Shown: positions 9,792 to 20,420, counted from the stretch's first letter. The stretch is DNA of 64,000 bases from Ruegeria meonggei (GCF_900172215.1 NZ_FWFP01000002.1:62001-126000), one strand, 5' to 3'. The notes: generated by a model from the sequence alone, not told the origin. Translations and numbers: made by a program.

Positions 9792-9825
9792 GCGCCGGTC
9801 CGGTTCTCCTCTCTCGGGCCGGCGC
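9792..9825. terminator. Possible bidirectional stem-loop between convergent genes
   Basis: GCGCCGGTCCG and CGGGCCGGCGC form an 11-bp stem with one wobble around a 12-nt loop, in the 46-bp gap between two convergent genes. There is no clear T-run on either side, so it may only block readthrough weakly. Confidence 0.4.
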
Positions 9826-9830
9826 AGGAC

Positions 9831-10610
9831 CTAAGCGCTCTGGGATACCAGGGCAGCGTCTGAGCCAGTCGACCAGGCGTGAACCGCCGCGCCAAACGCC
9901 TCGAACAAGGGGCGCGACACCGGGTCATTCACAGCATCCCATTCCGGATGCCATTGTACTGACAGGGTAAACCCGGGGGCATCTTTTACATAGATCGCCT
10001 CGGGCGTGCCGTCGGGCGCATGCCCGTCAATGACAACCCTCTGTCCGATCGACTTGATGCCCTGCCCGTGCAGCGTGTTCGTCATCACTTCGGTCGCGCC
10101 CATCAGACGGTGGAACAGGCCGCCCTCGGTCAGCTGCACCACGTGACGCAGGGCAAACTTTTCCTCGAGCGTGCCATCGGGCGGCATCCGGTGGTTCATA
10201 CGGCCCGGCAAGTCGCGGATTTCGGGATACAGAGTCCCGCCCATCGCCACGTTGACCTCTTGGAATCCGCGGCAAATGCCAAAGAACGGCTGACCACGCT
10301 CAACACAGGCCCGCACCAGCGGCAGGGTAATGGCATCGCGAGCCCGGTCGAATTCACCATGGGCATCCGTGGCGCATTCGCCGTATTCTTCGGGGTGGAC
10401 GTTTGGGCGCCCTCCGGTCAGCAGAAACCCGTCACAAACCTTGAGCAATTCATCAACCGACACATATCGGGGATCGGCCGGGATCAACAACGGCAGACAG
10501 CCGGATACATTGGCCACCGCATCCGAGTTCATCGTCCCACCCGCATGGGTCGGGTATTGATCGTTCATCAAATACGAATTGCCGATGATACCGACGACGG
10601 GTCGAGACAT
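9831..10610 (-). CDS. Class I glutamine amidotransferase-like hydrolase (PuuD/peptidase C26 family)
   Basis: 259 residues with the class I amidotransferase fold: FLLTGGRPNVHPEEYGE early, the nucleophile elbow PFFGICRGFQEVNVAMGGTL (Cys in GICRG) near the middle, and TLSVQWHPEWDA, which supplies His and Glu of the triad. This matches PuuD-type gamma-glutamyl-gamma-aminobutyrate hydrolases, which cleave gamma-glutamylated amines in putrescine breakdown. No other puu gene is visible, so the substrate is inferred from the family only. A GGAA ribosome site precedes ATG 10610. It converges on the molybdenum hydroxylase operon. Confidence 0.82.
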   Translation of the reverse strand: MSRPVVGIIGNSYLMNDQYPTHAGGTMNSDAVANVSGCLPLLIPADPRYVSVDELLKVCDGFLLTGGRPNVHPEEYGECATDAHGEFDRARDAITLPLVRACVERGQPFFGICRGFQEVNVAMGGTLYPEIRDLPGRMNHRMPPDGTLEEKFALRHVVQLTEGGLFHRLMGATEVMTNTLHGQGIKSIGQRVVIDGHAPDGTPEAIYVKDAPGFTLSVQWHPEWDAVNDPVSRPLFEAFGAAVHAWSTGSDAALVSQSA

Positions 10611-10776
10611 TCTGTATTCCTAAATCGTTACTCTCGCTGTCAGGAAAGCTATCGGCCCTGTCTGTGGCGCGCAATAGCACAAGACCTGCGTGTCAGCGCA
10701 AGCTGTTGTTCAACCCTGCACATGCGTGAGGACGTCTGATGGGGACAACGAAACATTGCCCCCGTGTCCCTCCCGA

Positions 10777-11202
10777 TCAGGCTTCGCCAGTCAACCCTGC
10801 AGATTCGATCCCGGTCATCGCGGCGATGGCATCATTGTCCGAAGTATCACCGGTTACACCAACTGCGCCGATCACCTCGCCCTTGCGGTCGCGCAGCAAT
10901 ACGCCACCGGGTACGGGTACGACCTGGCCGCCGTAAACGCCATTCACGGCAGCCATGAAATAGGCCTGCGCCTCGGCTCTCTGCATTTGTGCGGTGCCTG
11001 CCATTCCCAGCATGACCGAGCCATAGGCCTTGCCATGCGCGATAGCAAACCGACCGGGCGCGGCGCCGTCTTCACGCTCGAACGCGATGACATGGCCACC
11101 GGCGTCCAGCACCACGACCGAAAGAGGTTTCAGCTCCATCTCGCGCCCTTTCTCAAGGGCTTTGCGGATGATCGATCGCGCTTTGCGCAGAGAAATAGCC
11201 AT
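10777..11202 (-). CDS. glcG: GlcG/HbpS family heme-binding-type protein (DUF336)
   Basis: A 141-residue protein with the typical DUF336 layout: ARSIIRKALEKGREM, VVVLDAGGHVIAFEREDGA, a central AIAHGKAYGSVMLGM, then VPVPGGVLLRDRKGEVIGAVG and the closing GVTGDTSDNDAIAAMTG. Relatives include GlcG of the E. coli glycolate operon and the heme-binding sensor partner HbpS of Streptomyces. It lies 28 bp downstream of malate synthase G on the same strand, as glcG lies beside glcB in E. coli, which supports a link to glycolate/glyoxylate use. The exact molecular role is not settled for this family. Confidence 0.82.
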   Translation of the reverse strand: MAISLRKARSIIRKALEKGREMELKPLSVVVLDAGGHVIAFEREDGAAPGRFAIAHGKAYGSVMLGMAGTAQMQRAEAQAYFMAAVNGVYGGQVVPVPGGVLLRDRKGEVIGAVGVTGDTSDNDAIAAMTGIESAGLTGEA

Positions 11203-11230
11203 GTCGTGTCCTAACGTTCAGGAGATTTGT

Positions 11231-13363
11231 TTAAAGGCTTGCCTTAAGTTCCAATCGGCGGGCATGCAGAACCGGCTCGGTGTACCCCGATGGCTGTGCA
11301 CGCCCCTTAAAGACCAGATCACAGGCCGCCTGAAAAGCAATACCGTCAAAACCGGGGGCCATTGGTCTGTATTCAGGATCGCCTTCATTCTGGCGATCCA
11401 CCACTGCGCCCATCTTTTGCATCGCGGCCATGACTTGATCTTCGCTAACGATATCGTGGTGCAGCCAGTTGGCCAGTGCCTGACTGGAAATACGGCAAGT
11501 GGCCCGGTCTTCCATCAGGCCGATATCATTCAGATCCGGTACTTTCGAGCATCCAACACCCTGATCAACCCAGCGAACAACATAGCCCAGAATGCCCTGC
11601 GCATTGTTCTCGATCTCATGGGTGATCTCGTCATCGCTGAGGTTGCGACCGCCCAACAGGGGAATGGTCAGCAGATCGTCCAACGTGCCACGGGGCCCGC
11701 AATCAGCCAGTTCGTCTTGCCGGGCCAATACATCGATCTTGTGGTAGTGCGTTGCGTGCAAGGTCGCCGCGGTCGGTGACGGCACCCAGGCGCAGGTGGC
11801 GCCGGATTGCGGGTGTCCGATCTTGGCCTCCAGCATATCGCCCATCCGGTCCGGCATGGCCCACATGCCTTTGCCGATCTGCGCCTTGCCCTTCAGGCCA
11901 CAAGCCAGACCTATATCGACGTTGCGATCCTCATAAGATGCGATCCACGGTGTGGTTTTGATATCGCCTTTCGGCAGCATTGGGCCTGCTTCCATCGAGG
12001 TATGGATCTCATCCCCGGTGCGATCCAGAAAACCGGTGTTGATAAAGGCCACGCGCGATTTCGCGGCGCGGATACATTCATTGAGGTTGGCCGAAGTCCG
12101 GCGTTCCTCATCCATGATGCCCAGCTTTACTGTGTTGCGCGGCAGGCCAAGGATATCTTCGACCATGTCGAAAATCTGGACCGAAAACGCCACCTCTTCC
12201 GGGCCGTGCATCTTGGGTTTCACCACATAGACCGAGCCCTGGACCGAGTTCCCGCCCTCACGCTTCATATCGTGCATGGCGATCAGCGTGGTGCAGAGCG
12301 CATCCATCAGCCCTTCGCCGATCTCATTGCCCTGCCCGTCCAGAACGGCAGGGTTTGTCATCAGATGCCCAACATTGCGGATCAGCATCAGCGAACGACC
12401 CTTCAGGCTGCCCTGCACCCCTGATGCGGTCGTAAAGCTCAGATCCTTGGCCAGCTTGCGGGTGAAGGTCGTGTTGCCCTTGTTCACATCTTCGGTCAGG
12501 TCACCCTTCATCAGACCCAGCCAGTTGCTATATGCAACCACCTTGTCGGTTGCATCGACACAAGCGACCGAGTCCTCGCAATCCATGATGGTCGACAAGG
12601 CCGATTCCAGACGCATATCGGCAATATTCGCAGGATCGCTGGCCCCGATGGCACTGTGTGTGTCGATCCGGATCTGAATGTGCAGCCCGTTGTTGCGCAG
12701 TAATACCGTATCCGGTTTGCCCGGCTCTCCCTCATACCCAACAAATTGCTTGGGATTGGCAAGCGTTGGCATCAGTTCGCCGTCCTGAACACGCAGCCCT
12801 GCGACATCCGCCCATGACCCGAAGGCCAGCGGAACGGCGCCGTCCAGAAACGCCTTGGCCCAGGCAATCACCCGCGCACCACGTGCGGTGTCGTAATCGC
12901 CACCGGCAGGCAGATCGCCCATCGCATCCGTGCCATAGAGCGCATCGTACAGGCTGCCCCAGCGCGCATTGGCGGCGTTCAAGGCAAAGCGGGCATTGGT
13001 GATCGGAACAACCAATTGTGGGCCGGGAATCAGCGCAATTTCCGGGTCCACATTGACAGTGTCGATCTGAAAATTGTCACCTTCGTCGACCAGATATCCG
13101 ATCTCTTGCAGGAAGGCCTGATAGGCGGCGGCATCATGTGCCTGGCCTGTACGCTGTTGATGCCAGGCATCGATCTGACCCTGAAACCGGTCGCGCTTTG
13201 ACAACAGGGCACGGTTCCTGGGGCCCAGCTTGGTCACCATCCGCGCAAGACCATCCCAGAAGGTATCAGCCGTGACCCCGGTTCCGGGCAGTGCCTGATC
13301 CTCGATAAAATCGGTCAGCACTTTATCAACCTGAAGTCCGCTGCGCGCCTGCCTGCTGCTCAT
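11231..13363 (-). CDS. glcB: Malate synthase G
   Basis: This single-chain enzyme condenses glyoxylate with acetyl-CoA to malate. The 710 residues match the G isoform (about 720), not the shorter A isoform. Core motifs include [77 protein letters not shown] and [20 protein letters not shown], covering the Mg2+ and glyoxylate site and the substrate loop. The frame is open to 13432, but ATG 13363 follows a GGGAGA ribosome site at the right spacing and gives the normal N-terminus [10 protein letters not shown]. It forms an operon with the downstream glcG and is divergent from pepN. Confidence 0.96.
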   Translation of the reverse strand: MSSRQARSGLQVDKVLTDFIEDQALPGTGVTADTFWDGLARMVTKLGPRNRALLSKRDRFQGQIDAWHQQRTGQAHDAAAYQAFLQEIGYLVDEGDNFQIDTVNVDPEIALIPGPQLVVPITNARFALNAANARWGSLYDALYGTDAMGDLPAGGDYDTARGARVIAWAKAFLDGAVPLAFGSWADVAGLRVQDGELMPTLANPKQFVGYEGEPGKPDTVLLRNNGLHIQIRIDTHSAIGASDPANIADMRLESALSTIMDCEDSVACVDATDKVVAYSNWLGLMKGDLTEDVNKGNTTFTRKLAKDLSFTTASGVQGSLKGRSLMLIRNVGHLMTNPAVLDGQGNEIGEGLMDALCTTLIAMHDMKREGGNSVQGSVYVVKPKMHGPEEVAFSVQIFDMVEDILGLPRNTVKLGIMDEERRTSANLNECIRAAKSRVAFINTGFLDRTGDEIHTSMEAGPMLPKGDIKTTPWIASYEDRNVDIGLACGLKGKAQIGKGMWAMPDRMGDMLEAKIGHPQSGATCAWVPSPTAATLHATHYHKIDVLARQDELADCGPRGTLDDLLTIPLLGGRNLSDDEITHEIENNAQGILGYVVRWVDQGVGCSKVPDLNDIGLMEDRATCRISSQALANWLHHDIVSEDQVMAAMQKMGAVVDRQNEGDPEYRPMAPGFDGIAFQAACDLVFKGRAQPSGYTEPVLHARRLELKASL

Positions 13364-13569
13364 GATCTGTCTCCCACGTCTGTACGCCATTGTATGCAGC
13401 CAGCATTTAGGGCGATTGTTTCCGATAGGCAACGTGCATCGCGACGCAGCGGTAAAACAACCTTACCAAAATGTCAGATTGGTACATTCAATCCCGAACA
13501 GGACCGCTTGCAGGCCAACGCCTCAGCCCATAACGTCGCGCCAGACACGAACCGATGCGAGGCCCCCCG

Positions 13570-16122
13570 ATGCGCGACGCTGCCCCTACCACGATCTACC
13601 TGAAAGACTACACTCCGTTTGGCTATCTGGTGGATAGCGTGCATCTGACCTTTGATCTGGCCGATCACGCCACCCGCGTGACGTCGCGCATTGCTTTTCG
13701 CCCAAACCCCGAGACCACAGACCGCACATTCTTTTTACACGGCGAAGAGCTGACCCTGGTCCGCGCCGTCATCGACGGGATCGAGGTCACGCCCAGTATC
13801 ACTGACAAAGGCCTGACAGTGGACGTCCCGGACGCGCCGTTCATCTGGGAATCCGTTGTTGAAATCGACCCCGGTAACAACACCGCGCTTGAGGGGCTTT
13901 ACATGTCGAACGGCATGTACTGCACCCAATGCGAGGCCGAAGGGTTCCGCAAGATCACTTATTACCCGGACCGCCCCGATGTAATGTCCACCTTCACCGT
14001 GCGCATCAATGGCAACCTTCCGGTTCTGCTGTCCAACGGCAACCCCTCGGGCAAAGGTGACGGCTGGGCCGAATGGACCGACCCGTGGCCAAAACCCGCA
14101 TATCTGTTCGCGTTGGTTGCGGGCGATCTGATTGCGCATCCCGATCGGTTCACCACCATGTCAGGCCGCGAGGTCGAACTGAACCTCTGGGTACGCCCCG
14201 GTGACGAAGGCAAATGCGCCTTTGGCATGGAAGCGTTGAAGAAATCGATGAAGTGGGACGAGGACGTCTATGGCCGGGAATACGACTTGGACGTGTTCAA
14301 CATTGTGGCCGTCGATGACTTTAACATGGGCGCGATGGAGAATAAGGGGCTGAACATCTTCAACTCTTCCGCTGTGCTGGCCAGCCCGGAAACCTCGACC
14401 GACGTGAATTTCGAGCGGATCGAGGCGATCATCGCGCACGAGTATTTCCACAATTGGACCGGCAACCGCATCACCTGCCGCGATTGGTTCCAGCTGTGCC
14501 TGAAAGAGGGGCTGACAGTGTTCCGCGACGCGCAGTTTACCTCTGACATGCGCTCGGCCCCGGTAAAGCGCATCCACGACGCCATCGACCTGCGCGCACG
14601 CCAGTTCCCCGAGGACAACGGACCTTTGTCGCACCCTGTCCGGCCAGAGAGCTTTCAGGAGATCAACAACTTCTACACCGCAACCGTCTATGAAAAAGGC
14701 GCCGAAGTGATTGGCATGCTGAAACGGCTGGTCGGTGATGAAGCCTATTCCAAAGCGCTGGATCTGTATTTCGACCGCCACGATGGACAGGCCTGCACCA
14801 TCGAAGACTGGATCAAAGTGTTCGAGGATACCACAGACCGCGATCTGAGCCAGTTTAAACGCTGGTACAGCCAATCTGGCACGCCCCGCGTCTCGGTCAC
14901 CGAGGATTGGACAGACGGGACCCTTACGCTGACACTGTCCCAGCGCTCGGAACCAACGCCGGGCCAGTCCAGAAAACTGCCGCATGTGATCCCGGTCGCC
15001 GTAGGCCTGTTAGGTCCAAATGGCGACGAAGTTCATGCAACCCAAGTGTTGGAGCTGACCGAGGCCGAGCAGAGCTTCCAATTCACCGGGCTGGCAGCCA
15101 AACCCGTGGCCTCAATCCTGCGCGATTTCTCTGCTCCTGTCATTCTGGAGCATGATCCTTCGAACACCGAACGCGCCTTTTTGCTGGCCCATGACACCGA
15201 TCCTTTCAACCGCTGGCAGGCTGGGCGGTCGCTGGCGCAGGACACTTTGCTGCGTATGATCCGGCAGGACGCCACCCCCGATGCCGACTATCTGGATGGT
15301 ATTCTGGCCGTGCTGCGCGATGGCGATTTGGATCCGGCCTATCGGGCGTTGATGCTGGGTCTGCCGACACATTCCGAACTGGCGGCAGAATTGTTTGACG
15401 CCGGCGACACCCCTGACCCGATGGCGATCTGGACTGCGGTCGAGACCCTGCGGCAGGCAACCGCGCAACATTTGCAGGATTTGCTGCCCCGCTTGCACAG
15501 TGAAACTCTGATCGACACACCGTTCAGCCCGAACGCCGAGCAAGCGGGCAAACGGTCGCTCGGTGGTGCTGCGTTATCCCTGACATCGCGGCTGGATGGC
15601 GGCAGCAAAGCGGCCGAGGAATACGCGGCGGCCGACAACATGACGCTTCAGCTGACCGCTTTGTCCTGCCTGTTGCGCACTGGAAAAGGGCAGGACGAGC
15701 TGTCTGCCTTCTACGACCAATGGCAACATGACCGTCTGGTGATGGACAAATGGTTTGGTCTGCAAGTGTCGATGGCTGCGCCTGCGGCGACTGTCGACAC
15801 GGCGCGCGCCCTGACAGAGCACACTGATTTCAATTGGAAAAACCCAAATCGTTTCCGGGCGGTCATGGGTGCACTTGCCATGAACCACGCCGGCTTCCAT
15901 CGCGCGGATGGGGCCGGATATGCCCTGTTGGCGGATTGGTTGATCCGTCTGGACCCGGTTAACCCGCAGACCACGGCCCGGATGTGTTCCGCGTTCCAAA
16001 TCTGGAAACGTTATGATGCGGACCGTCAGGACCTGATCCGCGCGCAGCTAAACCGCATTTTGGAAACGCCGAATCTGTCCCGGGACACGACAGAGATGGT
16101 GTCGCGTATCCTGGGCGCATGA
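13570..16122 (+). CDS. pepN: Aminopeptidase N (M1 family, alanyl aminopeptidase)
   Basis: The 850-residue zinc aminopeptidase removes N-terminal residues from peptides in the cytoplasm. The substrate-recognition motif GAMENKG is at about residues 254-260. The zinc site HEYFHNWTGNRITCRDWFQL begins at His290 with the third ligand in LKEGLTVFRD. Length and the long C-terminal helical part agree with E. coli PepN (870). ATG 13555 is an alternative start 5 codons earlier; 13570 gives the family-like beginning MRDAAPTTIYLKDY. The stop overlaps the next gene by ATGA, so the two are translationally coupled. Confidence 0.95.
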   Translation: MRDAAPTTIYLKDYTPFGYLVDSVHLTFDLADHATRVTSRIAFRPNPETTDRTFFLHGEELTLVRAVIDGIEVTPSITDKGLTVDVPDAPFIWESVVEIDPGNNTALEGLYMSNGMYCTQCEAEGFRKITYYPDRPDVMSTFTVRINGNLPVLLSNGNPSGKGDGWAEWTDPWPKPAYLFALVAGDLIAHPDRFTTMSGREVELNLWVRPGDEGKCAFGMEALKKSMKWDEDVYGREYDLDVFNIVAVDDFNMGAMENKGLNIFNSSAVLASPETSTDVNFERIEAIIAHEYFHNWTGNRITCRDWFQLCLKEGLTVFRDAQFTSDMRSAPVKRIHDAIDLRARQFPEDNGPLSHPVRPESFQEINNFYTATVYEKGAEVIGMLKRLVGDEAYSKALDLYFDRHDGQACTIEDWIKVFEDTTDRDLSQFKRWYSQSGTPRVSVTEDWTDGTLTLTLSQRSEPTPGQSRKLPHVIPVAVGLLGPNGDEVHATQVLELTEAEQSFQFTGLAAKPVASILRDFSAPVILEHDPSNTERAFLLAHDTDPFNRWQAGRSLAQDTLLRMIRQDATPDADYLDGILAVLRDGDLDPAYRALMLGLPTHSELAAELFDAGDTPDPMAIWTAVETLRQATAQHLQDLLPRLHSETLIDTPFSPNAEQAGKRSLGGAALSLTSRLDGGSKAAEEYAAADNMTLQLTALSCLLRTGKGQDELSAFYDQWQHDRLVMDKWFGLQVSMAAPAATVDTARALTEHTDFNWKNPNRFRAVMGALAMNHAGFHRADGAGYALLADWLIRLDPVNPQTTARMCSAFQIWKRYDADRQDLIRAQLNRILETPNLSRDTTEMVSRILGA

Positions 16123-16547
16123 CTCCATACAGCTTTACCCGCCACAATCGGTCGGCGAAGGCCATGGGTATTGTGATCTGCGTGTATGCTGCGCTGATTG
16201 CTCTGGTGATCCTGTTTGACGCGGTGTGGTGGATTATTGCGGCGTTGGCACTGTCCACCCTACCCGCCCTATGGGATATCGCACGGGGCACGCAGGCCGG
16301 TGTGACCTTCGACCAAAACAAACTGCAATGGTTTTCCGGAGGTCGCGAAGCTGAGGTTGCTTTGGCAGACATCGACCATGTGCGGTTCGATACACGATGG
16401 GACCTTTCGGTGCGTGTCTCGCTGGTTTTGCGGTCCGATAAACGGATTCGCCTGCCAGATGAGTCGACCCCGTCCCACAAAGAGTTCGAACACGTGCTGC
16501 AACATGCAGGATTGCGCGTTGAACGCCACCATTTCACCGTTTTTTGA
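16119..16547 (+). CDS. Small membrane protein of unknown function, coupled to pepN
   Basis: 142 residues. The start ATG overlaps the pepN stop (ATGA at 16119-16122). Two hydrophobic segments at residues ~16-36 and ~38-55 (GIVICVYAALIALVILF, WWIIAALALSTLPALW) form a hairpin anchor. They are followed by a soluble, beta-rich tail (residues ~65-142: FDQNKLQWFSGGREAEVALA, RVSLVLRSDKRIRLPDE) that resembles small PH-like membrane-attached domains, though I cannot assign a family. Coupling to pepN suggests co-expression; no function is proposed. Confidence 0.7.
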   Translation: MTPYSFTRHNRSAKAMGIVICVYAALIALVILFDAVWWIIAALALSTLPALWDIARGTQAGVTFDQNKLQWFSGGREAEVALADIDHVRFDTRWDLSVRVSLVLRSDKRIRLPDESTPSHKEFEHVLQHAGLRVERHHFTVF

Positions 16548-16681
16548 AACAATCCGCCGTTCAAATAGGGGATTACTGGGCCTTTTAACCGGAATTCCAA
16601 GCATAAAGCTTGAATTTGAGGAAGTTTCCCGACAGTATTTTAAGTCAAGTTTCGTGTTTTTTTACATTTTCGAGTTTTACC

Positions 16682-17923
16682 ATGTTCCGGTTCATAAGGG
16701 CGCGTTCTGCCCGATCTTCTTCTTCCCGACCTATCGCGGCTGATGCTGCCGTTGCTGCTGCGTTGCCAGAGCAGGGTCAGCTGAACATCCCTCTTGCCTC
16801 CATCGGCTCTGATGACATGGTCAGTCGGGACATGATCGAACGCGGGCGCATGCTGGCCAGGCAAGACCGCTGGGCCGAGCTTTCGCGGCAAATGCGGGTC
16901 GCTGACACTGCACGAGAGACCGCACCCGACGGCATGCCAATCGCCGATCTGCTGGCCTTTGGTGCGCGGTCAGACGTCGTTTTGGCGGTCGAGCATGCGC
17001 TGTCAGATGGGCAAGCCTTGTCAGAGTACGACCTGTTGGGCGGTATTTCTGAGCTTGAAGACGAAATGTGCGCTTATCCCAATGATCCGATGGTTACTCT
17101 TGTGGTGGCGCTTGCCCATATCGATCTTGCCTGGGCGTGGCGTGGAACCGCAACGGATGCGACTTTGCCACCGCTGCACAGATCACGTTGTGCAGCCCAT
17201 TTTGATCGAGCCGCTGCGCTTTTGCCGAAATGCCGAAAGGCTGCGCCAGACAGCCCTTTGGTTGCCGCAACAAATTGCGCCCTGATCGCAGGGCAGCGCA
17301 AATCGAACATACGCGTTGCTGATGAATACGAAAAGCTGATCACGCTGGACCCAAACAATCAGCGCCACATGCGTGCGATGGGAACCCACTTGCTGCCACG
17401 GTGGTTTGGCAGCTACGAAGAGCTTGAGGTACAGGCCCTGCGCAATGCCGCCCGGACCCGTGATATCTGGGGCGCTGGCGGTTATACGTGGGTTCAGTTC
17501 GACGCCATTGCACTGGACGAAGAAGCCTGCGCGCGCTTGGATGTCGAGTATTTTCTGGAAGGCCTGCATGAAATCCTGCACCGCCGTCCCGATCAGCAGA
17601 CCGTGAACATGTTGTCGGCATATTGTGCCACCACAATCCAGAACGGGCTTGGACTGAACGAACAGGCCGATCTGGTGCGGGTGCAAATTCACGAGGCCGC
17701 GAACTGGCTGATCCGTGACCACCTGACCGAGCTGCACCCGCTGATCTGGGCGCATGCAGCAAATGGATTCAACAACTCTGCCCGCATCAACTCGCCCGAG
17801 CGGTTTGCCGCACGCGGTCAACGCTGTGCTTTGCGGGCCATTGGCGATTTGTTCCGCGAAGAGCTTCGCAGCGGCACGGATGTGACCTTTACCCCGTCTG
17901 GTCTGCGCCTGTCCGAGAACTGA
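16682..17923 (+). CDS. Hypothetical protein, helix-rich, unassigned
   Basis: The longest frame opens at 16610, but ATG 16682 (MFRFIRARSARSSSSRP) is preferred because the 24 codons before it look untranslated. This gives 413 residues. After a basic, Ser-rich N-terminus the protein is mostly helical with repeat-like pairs (MIERGRMLARQDRWAELSRQ; HIDLAWAWRG; AHFDRAAALLPKCRKAAP; YEKLITLDPNNQRHMRAMG), which suggests a TPR-like solenoid. No catalytic motif or signal peptide is evident. It sits alone between the pepN pair and gatB. I do not recognise a named family. Confidence 0.7.
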   Translation: MFRFIRARSARSSSSRPIAADAAVAAALPEQGQLNIPLASIGSDDMVSRDMIERGRMLARQDRWAELSRQMRVADTARETAPDGMPIADLLAFGARSDVVLAVEHALSDGQALSEYDLLGGISELEDEMCAYPNDPMVTLVVALAHIDLAWAWRGTATDATLPPLHRSRCAAHFDRAAALLPKCRKAAPDSPLVAATNCALIAGQRKSNIRVADEYEKLITLDPNNQRHMRAMGTHLLPRWFGSYEELEVQALRNAARTRDIWGAGGYTWVQFDAIALDEEACARLDVEYFLEGLHEILHRRPDQQTVNMLSAYCATTIQNGLGLNEQADLVRVQIHEAANWLIRDHLTELHPLIWAHAANGFNNSARINSPERFAARGQRCALRAIGDLFREELRSGTDVTFTPSGLRLSEN

Positions 17924-17993
17924 TTCCCCCTTGCCCCTAGTCCCTGCCGGGCCTAATACGCAGGCTTAGACTTCTGCGGAAATGAGGCGCGCC

Positions 17994-19505
17994 ATGCTCG
18001 ACCTGACTTACGAAATGCCCAAACCCAAAACCATTGCCGGGGCCAAGCACGACTGGGAACTGGTAATCGGGATGGAGGTGCATGCGCAGGTCTCGTCCAA
18101 TGCCAAGCTGTTCTCGGGCGCATCGACCCAATTCGGGGCCGAGCCGAACTCGAACGTGGCATTCGTGGACGCGGCGATGCCCGGCATGCTGCCGGTGATC
18201 AACGAATACTGCGTTGAACAGGCGGTACGAACCGGTCTGGGCCTGAAGGCGGATATCAACCTGAAATCAGCCTTTGACCGCAAGAACTATTTCTATCCCG
18301 ACCTGCCGCAGGGCTATCAGATTTCCCAGCTGTACCAGCCTATCGTAGGCGAAGGTGAAGTGCTGGTGGAAATGGGCGACGGCACTGCGCGCATGGTGCG
18401 AATTGAACGCATCCACATGGAACAGGACGCAGGCAAATCGATCCATGACATGGACCCGCATATGTCCTTTGTCGACCTGAACCGGACCGGTGTTTGCCTG
18501 ATGGAGATCGTCAGCCGCCCCGATATTCGCGGCCCCGAAGAGGCGGCAGCCTACATAGCCAAGATGCGCCAGATTCTGCGTTATTTGGGCACCTGCGATG
18601 GCAACATGCAAAACGGCAACTTGCGGGCGGACGTCAATGTTTCGATCTGCTTGCCCGGTGCCTATGAAAAGTATCAGGAAACGCAGGACTTCTCGCATCT
18701 GGGTACGCGTTGCGAGATCAAGAACATGAACTCGATGCGCTTTATCCAGCAAGCGATCGAGGTCGAGGCCCGGCGTCAGATTGCCATCGTCGAAGGTGGC
18801 GGTACTGTCGATCAGGAAACCCGCCTGTATGATCCGGACAAGGGTGAGACACGCTCGATGCGGTCAAAGGAAGAAGCGCATGATTACCGCTATTTCCCCG
18901 ACCCTGACCTGCTGCCCCTGGAGATTGAACAGGCGTGGGTTGATGACATCGCAGCTAGGCTTCCAGAACTACCGGATGCCAAAAAGGCGCGTTTTATTGT
19001 CACCTTCGGTCTGACGGATTACGATGCGTCGGTTCTGACGGCCGAAGTAGAGTCGGCTGCCTATTTCGAAGAGGTCGCCAAAGGCCGCAACGGTAAACTG
19101 GCAGCGAACTGGGTCATCAACGAGCTATTCGGTCGCCTGAAGAAAGAAGACCACGACATCACCGCCTCGCCGGTTTCGCCTGCGCAGTTGGGTGGGATCA
19201 TCGACCTTATCGCGTCGGACGCCATCTCGGGCAAGATCGCCAAAGACCTGTTCGAGATTATCTACACCGAAGGTGGCGACCCGGCACAGATCGTCGAACA
19301 GCGCGGCATGAAACAAGTGACCGACACCGGCGCAATCGAGACCGCGTTGGACGAGATCATCGCAGCCAACCCCGCACAGGTTGAAAAAGCCAAGGTCAAC
19401 CCAAAACTGGCCGGTTGGTTCGTGGGTCAGGTGATGAAGGCGACCGGCGGCAAAGCCAACCCGAAGGCCGTAAACGAACTGGTCAGCAAAAAGCTGGGTT
19501 CATAA
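17994..19505 (+). CDS. gatB: Asp-tRNA(Asn)/Glu-tRNA(Gln) amidotransferase subunit B
   Basis: The 503-residue GatB subunit activates and amidates misacylated Glu-tRNA(Gln) or Asp-tRNA(Asn) as part of GatCAB. The N-terminal catalytic kinase-like domain is clear: [72 protein letters not shown] and [20 protein letters not shown]. It ends in the tRNA-contacting YqeY-like tail (VKVNPK-type region around residue 470). ATG 17994 has a GAGG 6 nt upstream and is preferred to ATG 17982. gatA and gatC are not adjacent. A terminator-like hairpin follows. Confidence 0.97.
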   Translation: MLDLTYEMPKPKTIAGAKHDWELVIGMEVHAQVSSNAKLFSGASTQFGAEPNSNVAFVDAAMPGMLPVINEYCVEQAVRTGLGLKADINLKSAFDRKNYFYPDLPQGYQISQLYQPIVGEGEVLVEMGDGTARMVRIERIHMEQDAGKSIHDMDPHMSFVDLNRTGVCLMEIVSRPDIRGPEEAAAYIAKMRQILRYLGTCDGNMQNGNLRADVNVSICLPGAYEKYQETQDFSHLGTRCEIKNMNSMRFIQQAIEVEARRQIAIVEGGGTVDQETRLYDPDKGETRSMRSKEEAHDYRYFPDPDLLPLEIEQAWVDDIAARLPELPDAKKARFIVTFGLTDYDASVLTAEVESAAYFEEVAKGRNGKLAANWVINELFGRLKKEDHDITASPVSPAQLGGIIDLIASDAISGKIAKDLFEIIYTEGGDPAQIVEQRGMKQVTDTGAIETALDEIIAANPAQVEKAKVNPKLAGWFVGQVMKATGGKANPKAVNELVSKKLGS

Positions 19506-19529
19506 ACCAAGCGAATTGAGTGTCATCGG

Positions 19530-19560
19530 CGGCGGGGTTTCAAAAAACTCTGCCGTTCTT
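19530..19560 (+). terminator. Probable terminator of gatB
   Basis: CGGCGGGGTTT / AAACTCTGCCG form an 11-bp stem (two G-U pairs) with a CAAA loop, followed by TTCTTGCTT. It lies 25 bp after the gatB stop. Confidence 0.55.
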
Positions 19561-19691
19561 GCTTCGGGCTTTACGGATTGTGCGCGGGGATCACGCAACA
19601 TGTGCAGCAGATTTCCAAGCGGGCGCGATGATGACTTTCCCAAAATCACCAACATGTTAGATTGCCAACACCCGGCAAGCAGGAAACACTG

Positions 19692-20108
19692 ATGCAGCGC
19701 TATGAATACAAAGTCGTCCCCGCCCCGCAAAAAAGCGCCAAAGCCAAGGGCGTGAAAACGGCCGAAGGGCGGTTCGCGGCATCCATCGAACAGGTCCTGA
19801 ACCAAATGGCACAGGACGGCTGGGAATACCAACGTGCCGAGTTGCTACCCAGCGAGGAACGCGCAGGCCTGACCAGCTCAACCGTGAACTGGCGCAACGT
19901 GCTGGTGTTCCGCCGCGAGCTTGAGGTGACTCATACCTCGGCGCGCAGCGCACCCGAAGCGGCAGCCTTGGCGCAACCGATCACAGGGCCGGAAACCGTG
20001 GCCGCACCCGCACCAATTGCGCAAGAGGCCATGGATCCCCCCTTGTCGCTGAAAGGCACCGAAGTTGAGTCAGAGGCAGACGACGAAGCCCCGGCCAACA
20101 AGACGTAA
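19692..20108 (+). CDS. DUF4177 domain protein
   Basis: 138 residues from ATG 19692, which follows AGGAAA. The N-terminal ~75 residues are a DUF4177-type module (MQRYEYKVVPAP, then FAASIEQVLNQMAQDGWEYQ, then WRNVLVFRRE), short proteins built around a Y.YKVV strand and a GWE motif. The remaining ~60 residues are low-complexity, rich in Ala, Pro and Glu, and probably disordered. No signal peptide is seen. The function of the family is unknown. It converges on bolA. Confidence 0.75.
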   Translation: MQRYEYKVVPAPQKSAKAKGVKTAEGRFAASIEQVLNQMAQDGWEYQRAELLPSEERAGLTSSTVNWRNVLVFRRELEVTHTSARSAPEAAALAQPITGPETVAAPAPIAQEAMDPPLSLKGTEVESEADDEAPANKT

Positions 20109-20113
20109 GCCCC

Positions 20114-20133
20114 GCAGGGCGGAATTGCCCTGC
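20114..20133. terminator. Short stem-loop between convergent genes
   Basis: GCAGGGC and GCCCTGC form a 7-bp perfect stem with a GGAATT loop just after the DUF4177 stop, in the 57-bp gap before bolA. No T-run follows; a terminator role is only plausible. Confidence 0.3.
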
Positions 20134-20165
20134 ACCAGAGAGGCTGAACGGCATCGTTCCAGCGT

Positions 20166-20420
20166 TTAAGCGCCGATATCCAAGGCCAGTGCGTGGATGC
20201 GTGGCACGATGTCGCCCAATGCCTTGTGAACGGCGCGGTGGCGGGCGACGCGGGATTGACCCTCAAAGGCAGTGGCCCGGATACGCACGTTAAAATGGCT
20301 CTCACCACCCTCCTGAAAGCCCGCATGGCCCCGATGGCTTTCGCTGTCATCGACCACCTCAAGCTCATGCGGGTCAAAGGCCGCCTGAAGGCGGGTTTGA
20401 ATTTCATCGGTCACAGTCAT
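20166..20420 (-). CDS. bolA: BolA family protein
   Basis: 84 residues from ATG 20420. The BolA fold is recognisable from EIQTRLQAAFDPHELEVVDD (helix plus strand), the loop SHRGHAGFQEGGESHFNVRI (conserved His residues and SHF) and the closing helix RVARHRAVHKALGDI followed by IHALAL. BolA proteins pair with monothiol glutaredoxins in iron-sulfur handling and cell-shape or stress responses; no glutaredoxin gene is in the window. It is divergent from the J-domain gene, an arrangement common in alphaproteobacteria and often next to cobS. Confidence 0.93.
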   Translation of the reverse strand: MTVTDEIQTRLQAAFDPHELEVVDDSESHRGHAGFQEGGESHFNVRIRATAFEGQSRVARHRAVHKALGDIVPRIHALALDIGA

